A stretch of 64,000 bases of DNA from Eptesicus fuscus (lineage: Eukaryota > Chordata > Mammalia > Chiroptera > Vespertilionidae): positions 85,676,057 through 85,740,056 of the forward strand of contig NC_072476.1 of assembly GCF_027574615.1 (NCBI RefSeq), written 5' to 3'. The translations under genes and the position numbers were made by a program. Positions 56,641 through 64,000 of the stretch are shown here, piece after piece. The notes beneath the pieces were generated by a model that ran no database searches, had not been told where the DNA came from, and saw only the letters and a program-made list of their open reading frames with translations. Each line of letters opens with the position of its first letter. Positions within the stretch are counted from its first letter, which is position 1.

Positions 56641-58149
56641 TCAGTGGCTAAGGCACCTGCGATATCTCAGATCTGCAAAGCCCCCATCTTGAGAACTGTC
56701 ATTCGGGCTGGAATATTCTCAGCCAGCCAGCACAACTTTCACGTTACATATTTATGGCATGAACTAAACCTTTGCTTTGCTTTTGGATTTTGTGGGAGCA
56801 ATGGAAACTGCACTTAAGCGGAGGGAACCCATGCCAAGACGGTATCTCAGTAGCAAACCACTTCGCATCATGAGAAAAAGGTGGGATGTTTTCATTTCAG
56901 CTCCCGCTCCCTCATCCTTTCTCATAAGTTTAAAGAGATTTCTAACACTGAGAAGCCAACACTGAGTGAACTTTATACAACTCAGACCTTATGATGTAAT
57001 TAGCAAGCTCCATGCATGTCTGAGGGGGCAGAGATATGGCTGTAATCTTTCAAGCACTGAAACATCTATTTTCCTTTAAAGATAGTTTTAATAAAAGGTG
57101 CCATTTAAATGGAAGACTTTGTCCAGATTTAGAACGTCTCAGTGTGGGGCTTCTCCTAACACATTTAAATGCCATCCTTCAGAGGGCACAGCCTGGAGTT
57201 TCCCAGAGGCCTGCATTCATCTACTCCTTCCCTGCCGCACAGGCATGAAGGACCAGGATGTCAGGAAGTGCTTGGGGGTGAAAACCTGCCTCCTAGAATT
57301 GAGCCCAATCATAAAATCATTTCTTAGGGGTGATCAAGTAGGTGGATGTGTAACTACATCATCAGCATTGAATACCACGCTCAGACTCGGTCACCGTGCC
57401 CTCACCACACTGGACAGCTGTTGATCTTCACCATTTCAATTCACACTCTTTCCATAGATCAGGAACGTCTTCCACTGGAACCATTGACCAGAAAGTTTAT
57501 GTCAGGTGACAAATGAGTAACATGGGTCATGAGAATCATAACCTGGTGGTTCTGATATGGGAACAGCACCTTCATTTGCGAGGTAGTGACAAAATTGTGA
57601 GCATTGGCTACTGGCCTTCTGTTTTAAGAATCAAACATTGCTATTTCTTATTTAGTATAGTAGGTATTTGCTGATTTACAAATACATTTCTAAGTCACCC
57701 GATTCCACATTTATTTTAGAATTACCTACAGCATTAATCATGGCTGTTCTGCATGTTTGTCAGACTATTCTGTGGGATGACTCTGTTCCTATGTCTGAGT
57801 AAAGTATTATTTGGGGATACTTAGTCTATAAGTGGTGAGAAAATGAAATAATCTTCCAATTCAATGGGTATGAAGCTCACTCACATTTATGTTTTTGCTT
57901 ATTTAAGAAATATTAAAGAAGATACTTTATGCCAGGGGAGAGGACCATGTGTTGTCAGAGGAAATATACTCTATAGTGTTGTCAGGTGACCTGGTGACCC
58001 CGACTGCCCTGTCATCTTTCACAGAGAGGCATTTACACAGCAGATGTGTGGGCCACATGTCCTGACTGCACCAATGAGTAGATACTGGCTCTCATGGCAA
58101 CCAGTCCCTCTCCCCTCAAAGTCAAAGTTTCATTCCTGGCCTAATGTGA
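56641..58149. other. Unique sequence, partly CNE-like
   Basis: No gene recognised. Blocks at 56700-56880 and 57020-57130 are motif-dense. One copy of an unexplained 25-bp direct repeat lies at 57800-57824. Confidence 0.4.
57800..57824 (+). repeat. 25-bp direct repeat, copy 1
   Basis: TAAAGTATTATTTGGGGATA plus CTTAG. It matches 24 of 25 bases of the copy at 58654-58678. Each copy has an internal AAGTAT/ATACTT inverted pair. Confidence 0.9.
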
Positions 58150-58385
58150 GGGCTTCCTGGAGTCAGGGTTAAAAGCACAGATGCTGCAGACAGACTGGTT
58201 TGCATTCCAGCTCCTTTACTCCCAAGCTGTGTGACTTCTCTGTGCCTTGGTTTCCTCATCTGTAAAGTGGTGATATCTACCTCACAGGCTTACTAGTACT
58301 GTGAGGATCCAGGGCCTCTGTATTTGGGAAGCACTTAGAGGAGTACCTGGAACATGGAGGGTGTGATGTAAGTATCTGATAGAAG
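58150..58385 (+). repeat. MIR, plus orientation, nearly full length
   Basis: Complete plus-strand order: GGTTAAAAGCACAGATGCTG, 'gcagacagactggtttgcat', CCAAGCTGTGTGACTTCTC, 'tttcctcatctgtaaagtgg', CTGTGAGGATCCAGG, and a GAAGCACTTAGAGGAGTACC 3' part. The best-preserved MIR in the window. Confidence 0.92.
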
Positions 58386-58653
58386 AAACAAGACATAAAT
58401 AAGAATTGGGCTTTGGTCCACTGAGATCTGTGTCTTCTTGCTCCAGAGGAGTGGCCAACGGCCAGTGCCATCTGCGTTTTGGCGTGACAAGGATTTCCTG
58501 AAAATGATGCTGGACAAGGAACTCCAGACTTGTGCAGGCTCTCCCTTGCAGCATGCCTCCCTTCTTGCTCACCTCCATAGTTCTGAAGGAACGAAGCCCT
58601 ACTTCAGTCTTCACTTGTTCTTCATCTTTTCTCTTTCTTCTCCACACACTGAA

Positions 58654-58678
58654 TAAAGTATTATTTGGGAATACTTAG
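58654..58678 (+). repeat. 25-bp direct repeat, copy 2
   Basis: TAAAGTATTATTTGGGAATA plus CTTAG, 854 bases downstream of copy 1 in the same orientation. The flanks do not match. Confidence 0.9.
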
Positions 58679-58929
58679 CTGCTGGAAGGCACAGAGCAGG
58701 AACATCCACATGGGAGGCATAATCTCAAATGTGTGAAAGCTTCCCCTTGGCATCAAAAGTGCCCTGTGAACATGCAGCATTTTATTTAACAGCAACTTAA
58801 AAAAAAATTGAGTTTACAGAATTCCCCAGTTTGGTGACCACATCAGTCAGTAGATTCTGAATGGCTTTTGCCATTTCCCCAAATCAAAATGCATTTTCCT
58901 ATAGAATGGAGTTTGCAAATGCCTGAGGT
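58679..58929. other. Unique sequence, nothing recognised
   Basis: No gene or repeat recognised. Confidence 0.4.
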
Positions 58930-59125
58930 TTTACATATCACTTAATCCCATGGAATCCCAGCCTTTTCATCTGTAAAATACAACAGCAACAACAACTTAA
59001 CCACCAAATCGAAACAAACAAACATGCAGAAAAGCAATGACGATTCTCTAGCATTGGGTAAATAAATTGAGATTACTTTGTGCTTTTTACACTATCTGGC
59101 ATGGAGTAGGCACTCCATAAATGTT
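58930..59125 (+). repeat. MIR fragment, plus orientation
   Basis: 'cagccttttcatctgtaaaat' then an ACAACA expansion (58981-58996), and a 3' part 'ctggcatggagtaggcactc' with CATAAATGTTTACTTTG. Confidence 0.7.
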
Positions 59126-59339
59126 TACTTTGCTTTGATATGCTGCAGTCTAAATTACAAACTCCGAAACTGTTTTGAACAACACCAGTGTTGATGGAAA
59201 GAAGATGCTGTGTGTGATCTCTGGGTAAATAGTTACAGCCAATCCTCCCGACTTGTCCACATGTGTTCTGATCCATATTTTTCATCTGTCTCATCTCTTA
59301 CACATGTATCTGCACCAGCTAAAGGACAGCTTCTAAAGA
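59126..59339. other. Unique sequence, nothing recognised
   Basis: No gene or repeat recognised. Confidence 0.4.
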
Positions 59340-59480
59340 GGCCACATTAAATCATTAGTCACGTTAAATTAGTTAAATTGATTTAATAAATCAAATTAAA
59401 GTAAATTAATTAAATTAAGATGCAATCATAAAGCTAAATAGTTGATGCAAACTACTCAAAATTAAAAAAATGAAAAAAAA
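59340..59480. repeat. AT-rich palindromic TTAAAT cluster
   Basis: Repeated TTAAAT/ATTTAA words with a near-perfect palindrome TTGATTTAATAAATCAA (8-bp arms around one base). Over 80 percent A+T. Resembles scaffold or matrix-attachment and base-unpairing DNA. Confidence 0.6.
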
Positions 59481-60099
59481 TTCTATCTACTTTTGCTTTA
59501 ATTTGCTTTAAACATTATTCATCTCTGCACCATAAAAATGAATATTAGCTATTTTTTTGTTGTGAGATGAATAGACACAAGAAAACACATACTTATAGCT
59601 CATACATTTGTAATGAGTATGAAAAACAAATACACTATACTTTTAAGACTGAGTTACATAAAGCTAAAGTTTCCTTAAAAAACACCAAATGGTTTCCTGT
59701 AATGCCTTGTATGAGATTATAAAACAAAACTATGGCATTTCAATAAATACAAAACATGCCATATGTAACTTTTATTTTTCAAATGTGAAAAAAGCAATTT
59801 AGGAATTGTTTTTATATACACTTAACACCTTCCTCTGCCCGCCCCTGGGTAAACTTTATTGATCACACATTTCCATAAGGTTCTCCTATTGAGGAATTTA
59901 ATTTGACATGAAGACCCTCACATCCCCCGTCTCTGATTACTGCCGGGATGTGGCCTCTCACACTCGGAAGCCATACCGAGCCTGACACTCGCCTGTGGTT
60001 CTGTTCGTTGGAGCCACATTTTCTTAATAGTTCTCGACTCCTTCTCAGAGATTTCCCAGGTTATATTCTATTAAGGTTTTACTCATAACATTTTTAACT
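59481..60099. other. AT-rich unique sequence
   Basis: No gene recognised. The stretch 59930-60030 keeps several CpGs (ACTGCCGGGATG, CACTCGGAAG, TACCGAGC, CTCGCC, GTTCGTTGG) and may be the left part of the following CNE candidate. Confidence 0.35.
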
Positions 60100-60480
60100 T
60101 TTCCATAAAGATGTACAATAAACATAAGCAGTAATGGGAACAAGGGCTGTCAGGGAGCCAATCGGTCAATGTAATTTCTGAAAATATGAAGGCTGTGGAT
60201 GGAGACGAATGGCCGCATTTCCATACCGTTTATTGTTGCCTCTAGCCTCTGGTGCAACAGCAACTATTAGGATTTTAATATATGGATTAAAGGCTATTTG
60301 CTTCAGATTTGATGAAATATTAACGTTGCTTCTGAAATGCGCTGTAAGTGCTGCACTGCCACGTCCTGATGAATTATGAGAGGGGGCCTTTAGACTTGGC
60401 GGTTCTATTCTCGCTTCGGAGAGTTATTACCCTGTGTCATGGAAACACTTGAAATTTATGTTTGAAAAACCTGTAAAGTC
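60100..60480. other. Strongest candidate conserved noncoding element
   Basis: About ten CpGs are kept in a 300-base AT-balanced block (GACGAATGGCCG, CATACCG, TAACG, ATGCGC, CCACGTCC, TTGGCGG, CTCGCTTCGG). There are also SOX-like (TTTATTGTTGCC), bicoid/OTX-like (GGATTA) and CCAAT words. No repeat or reading-frame signature. The texture is typical of ultraconserved developmental enhancers. Alignment not done. Confidence 0.5.
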
Positions 60481-60775
60481 TTCCACTTAAATATGTTATT
60501 AATTTTTAAACTTCTGCTTTAGAATAACCATATATTTGTAACCATAAATACCGCAAAAGAAATAAATTTGTACATGAATTAGAGTCGTTTCTCAAGGAAC
60601 CAGCACACAATTACCTGGAGGAAAAACTTTGTTTTCCTGAGTAGGTCTTTGTTTGCAGCTCTATTTAAGGAGCCTCCAGGAAGGACTTTTTGCTCTTTAC
60701 CTCCCAACACTTATGATTGGGGATAACTTATTGCTGAGGAAGAAAACGGAGATTTTAGAAAACAGAAGATGTTGA
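60481..60775. other. AT-rich unique sequence, possible CNE flank
   Basis: Motif-dense AT-rich sequence continuing the preceding block (ATATGTTATTAATTTTT, GCACACAATTACCTGG). No gene or repeat recognised. Confidence 0.35.
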
Positions 60776-61125
60776 TGTGGATGGCATTGTGTCCCCCTCA
60801 ACTCTGTAGAAGGAAGCCTTAACCCTACTACCATAGAATGTGACTGTCCTTGGGAATTGTGTCTTTAAAGAGGTCATCAAGGTAAAATGAAGTCTTTTAG
60901 GGTGGGTCTAATATTCTGGGGTTCTTAAAAGAAGAGATTAGGAAGCCAACCCGCAAGGAAGGAAGGCCATGTGAGGGCTGTCTATGTGGCAAGGAAGGAG
61001 TCCTCAGGAGAAACCTTGATCTTATACTTCCAGCCTCTACAACTGAAACAATAAACTTCTGTTGAAGTTGCACAGCCTGTGGGTACTTTGTGGTGGTGGC
61101 CCTAGTAAACAAATACAAATAGCAA
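60776..61125 (+). mobile_element. MLT1-type LTR (MaLR), plus orientation
   Basis: Plus-strand MLT1 order: 'gatggcattgtgtccccctc', GAATGTGACTGTCCTTGG, 'tctttaaagaggtcatcaag', AGTCTTTTAGGGTGGG, 'aaggccatgtgagggctg', TCAGGAGAAACCTTGATC, 'cttctgttgaagttgcacag', 'gtgggtactttgtggtggtg'. A solo LTR, noncoding, in the opposite orientation to the copy at 43.1 kb. Confidence 0.92.
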
Positions 61126-61453
61126 CCTGGGGAAGTGGCACAGATCTTGGAAACAGACATTAATTTCCAAAACCATCTGGATGCAATATTTGTATATGTA
61201 TGGTATCTTATAAGATAATGTTTAAATCAAGGTGCAAGTGAAAACATTTAAATACAGATTAAATATATGAGAGTTTAGATCTCCTGAGGAAGGTTCTGGA
61301 CTATATAAAAAATGTTGTTGCTTTTAAATTTTCTTAATTTGCAAAAAGAATCTTGAGACGGATATGAAGGACCAGGACCTGCAGTAATGGAGCCAGGCTT
61401 TGTGAGGTCAAACTTACACCGAGGGCAAGTGACTGGTCCAACAAGAAACTTCC

Positions 61454-61457
<4 letters not shown>
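61126..61457. other. Unique sequence, nothing recognised
   Basis: No gene or repeat recognised. Confidence 0.4.

Positions 61458-61504
<47 letters not shown>
61458..61504. repeat. (AC)n microsatellite
   Basis: About 23 uninterrupted AC units. Confidence 0.97.
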
Positions 61505-61505
<1 letters not shown>

Positions 61506-61619
61506 TCTTATGTGCATGCTGTGTCCATCGCCTTTGTTATGTAGGAAAGCTGCTTTGATGTACTCCCTCAGCCATAATCAATGGAAATTTATTGGATTGT
61601 GCCAGTCTTCTTTGTACAT

Positions 61620-61705
61620 TGCTTTTCATTCATTAGTTCCTCCATTCATCCATTCACTCATTTCCTTGTTGGTGCCAGGCATGGTGCTAAGAGGTAGAGA
61701 CACTG
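61620..61705 (-). repeat. L2-type 3' end, minus orientation
   Basis: 'cttttcattcattagttcct', then TTCATCCATTCACTCATTTC and GTGCCAGGCATGGTGCTAAG, the antisense of the L2 GAAT-repeat 3' end. Confidence 0.6.
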
Positions 61706-62754
61706 TTCAGTCACCTTGCCACTTCAGATGTGCCTACTGTTCAGCAGGTGAATGGACACCTGACATCTGTGTCCATGAAGCATCATGGGGACTGGGGACC
61801 TGGAGAGCATGACGAATTTGAGATTCTCTGCTGGAAGTTTCTTGATAATGATACTGATCACCTTACACCACCTGTGACACACCTGAGCTGATTTCCTACA
61901 TCCAGGTACAGTCACTTCCATCTTTACCATTCTGGGGAGTCCGGCTGCTTTCTTTCCAAATGGGCTTTTGTCACTTCCTTAACCCCACCCCTCTCTCATT
62001 TCCACTCCACATTAATGTTTTCCACAAAAGCAGAATTTCTTTAGAAACCTTGAGACATCATGTTTCTTCCTTGCCATTACTTTGGATTGGCAGGAACCAG
62101 AAAAGGAGGAAACAACAACACGTCTCAAGGTTTATATACTTGCTCCTGGGAAATAGCACAGTGTCAAAACAAAGCGAAGCAAATCCTTTTATCTAACACT
62201 TTAGCGTGGATTTCTGAACCCATCTAAGCCTCAGAGGGCCTCCATGTAATCATCATCCCTGGGTCTCCTGTATTAGGTTGTTTGAAGGGAGGTCACTTTC
62301 CAAACAACTAACAATCTTGTTCACTGGAAATATGGGGAACCTACATTTTCAATGTTTTAACCTTTTTGAGAGTGAATGGGCTGTTTACTGTGATCCTATT
62401 TGAGGTTGTATTGGTCTATCACAGGTTGTTTTTAAGGAGCAATATTAAAGTATTCTAGCATTTACCTGACTAGAGCACCTTGGTATTACAAGCTAAAAGA
62501 AATCAGCCAGAGTTTCTCTCCCTGGAGGAGGGGCCATTAAGAAGGAGCCCCTTGACAAGGCAGAGCACCCAGCAAAGACAGCCACACGTTCCATTAAACA
62601 GCCCCTATGCATGTTCTCATTCTCCTATCTCCTTTCCCATCTCTCAGCCAGCATTGGGTTCTAGAAATGAGTGATAATTTCCTTTCTGAATCTTAAAAAG
62701 AATGATACATTTTAATTCGATAGAACCATAAACAATGGAACACTTATCACTGAG
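61706..62754. other. Unique sequence, nothing recognised
   Basis: No gene or repeat recognised. Confidence 0.42.
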
Positions 62755-62844
62755 GGCCAGGTACATGCCCTTGACAGGAATCAAACCTGGGACCCTTCAG
62801 TCCGCAGGCCAATGCTCTATCCACTGAGCCAAACCAGTCAGGGC
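62755..62844 (-). mobile_element. Truncated VES-type SINE (head half), minus orientation
   Basis: The minus strand reads GGCCCTGACTGGTTTGGCTC, a B-box-like GGTTTGATTCC and the first part of the body, then stops at 62755. The tail half and A-rich end are absent. This truncation of the 3' half is unusual for a SINE and suggests a later deletion. Confidence 0.88.
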
Positions 62845-62854
62845 CATATGTCTT

Positions 62855-63075
62855 TTTAAATTAGTGTCTTTGTTTTCTGAAGATAAATATCTCAAATGGA
62901 ATTGCTGGGTTGTATGGTAACTCTATGTTTAATTTAAAAAAAAAAAAAGACTTCAAGTGCACAGAATTTTATGTTCCAAAGTGGCTGAACCAATTTGCAA
63001 TCCTACCAATGGTGGAGGAGGGTTGCCTTTTCTTCACATCCTCGCCAACACTTGTTATTTTTTTATAAGTAAGTT
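62855..63075 (-). mobile_element. Old L1M 3' UTR fragment, minus orientation
   Basis: Antisense L1M 3' UTR on the plus strand: 'aatggaattgctgggttgta', TGGTAACTCTATGTTTAA, AAAGTGGCTGAACCAATTTG, CCTACCAATGGTGGAGG, 'tcctcgccaacacttgtta'. Confidence 0.85.
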
Positions 63076-63137
63076 TTTTTTTAATTTGATACCTTCACTT
63101 GGCAGAACTGCCAGGTTGGCCAGCAGTAACAAGACTG

Positions 63138-63166
63138 GTGGTGGTGGGGGGGGGGGGTGGGGGGGG
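63138..63166 (+). other. Long G-tract, strong G-quadruplex potential
   Basis: A run of 12 G, one T, then 8 G, preceded by GGTGGT. It satisfies any G-quadruplex pattern. Homopolymer G of this length is also prone to sequencing or assembly length error. Confidence 0.8.
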
Positions 63167-63429
63167 CGCTGCTGTGAACATGCCAACGAAGCAACTCTTA
63201 CCTTCAGGCTTTACTTGCTCCTCATAATTTTGATTGTGCCTGGTGTCATTTTTTCATACTCCACCTCTTTATAAACACAGAAGCAAGGGGCAGAAAGCCG
63301 TGAGCTTTGAATGGGGATCATCTTATTGTTGGTGGTTACGGCTCACACATCAATTCATGGCTTTCCCCTTTGTGAGCTATCTTAGATTAGAAAAATATTT
63401 CCACGGATGGAAGTTGTTAGCCCCAATTG
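63167..63429. other. Unique sequence, nothing recognised
   Basis: No gene or repeat recognised. Confidence 0.4.
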
Positions 63430-64000
63430 TGGCTGTTTCTCCACTGTGATTTTACGTGATTTGATTTTATTTTCTAAATGGCTGTTTATATTATGCATGA
63501 AATCATTCTCTTCGCCTCTGGGGTTTGTGTGATATGAGGGCAGCTAACTGCTTTTGTTAGGGTCATCAGTAAAGTGATATATTGTCACGAAAGAATTAGG
63601 GATCATTTGGAAAATTGACCTCTAATGCTACTTGTGTGCACTGCAGACTCAGAACAGCGTTGCCAGGCATTTATTATATCATAAAGTTAGGCATCTGTCC
63701 CTACTTAAATGTCACATTTTTGGTTGTTTAACACAGAGATTGCCCGCCGCCAGGCTCTTGAAGATATAACCTGAAAGACGTGGGCTTTGATGCTCTGAAT
63801 CTTGAAGGATTTTTCTTTCCTTTTTTGACTGTCACAGCTACTTATGACAGAGTTGAATTTGACAGATATAATGGAATGAGGAAAAAATGAGCACAACATG
63901 GAAAGCTTAGGGAAGTTCCAGAGGAGAGCCCAAAGTGATACAAGATTGGAACATAAATCCCCTCGAGAGACGCTTAAATGCATTTTGCTTTGAAAAAAAT
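63430..64000. other. Candidate conserved noncoding element
   Basis: A non-repetitive block running to the window end, with TTACGTGATTTGATTTTA, GTGATATATTGTCACG, 'tgcccgccgccaggctcttg' and 'tttattatatcataaagttagg'. Mixed AT-rich homeodomain-like words and retained CpGs. It may continue beyond the window. Not aligned. Confidence 0.42.

Noticed and set aside
1..64000. A new multi-gene biological system
   Set aside because: No gene cluster, operon or recognisable cellular protein was found. The potentially new biology here is regulatory: Helitron-borne CTCF-like motifs, CNE candidates and the bidirectional CpG patch.

Overview
This window looks like mammalian nuclear DNA from a bat, most likely a vespertilionid. 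The evidence is its mobile-element mix: eight tRNA-derived VES-type SINEs, three non-autonomous Helitrons of the HeliBat type (palindrome plus CTAG 3' ends, A|T target sites), and a short CpG-rich hAT element with an exact 8-bp target duplication. These sit on ordinary mammalian background (L1, L2, MIR, MLT1, CA/TG and GA microsatellites). Base composition is AT-leaning and CpG-poor, with no operon or bacterial signals.

I recognise no cellular protein-coding gene or exon and no functional RNA gene. The long reading frames are chance frames, or lie in repeats. The only recognisable protein remnants are the C-terminal end of an L1 ORF2 (minus strand, about 55.57-55.79 kb) and a decayed L2 stretch (plus strand, about 13.8-14.8 kb). 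The window is best read as a gene desert or a very long intron.

Layout. 0-3.6 kb: a CpG-rich patch (725-1012) with consensus splice donors leaving it on both strands, then a run of candidate conserved noncoding elements (CNEs). 3.6-9.7 kb: mostly unique DNA with microsatellites, one VES, the hAT element and a 47-bp tandem duplication. 9.7-11.8 kb: CNE candidates, a polyadenylation-like motif pair and a small unexplained reading frame. 12.4-17.5 kb: VES copies, an L2 fragment, a CNE candidate and an 834-bp Helitron. 17.5-31.8 kb: unique DNA with several CNE candidates, VES, MIR and an L1 3' end. 31.8-34.5 kb: two Helitrons in opposite orientation, each with a CTCF-like motif, the second inserted into an L1 3' UTR. 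34.5-48.5 kb: CNE candidates, L2, MIR, MLT1 and a 35-bp minisatellite. 48.5-55.8 kb: L1-rich, with a third Helitron inside a CA/TA microsatellite. 55.8-64 kb: CNE candidates, the strongest-looking at about 60.1-60.5 kb, with MIR, MLT1 and L1 pieces.

CNE calls rest only on composition and motif texture (homeodomain, SOX and POU-like words, CpGs kept in AT-rich DNA, no repeat signature); no alignment was available, so they are hypotheses. Seven of eight VES copies and eight of nine L1 pieces are in minus orientation. If the window is intronic, this weakly suggests a host gene transcribed on the plus strand.
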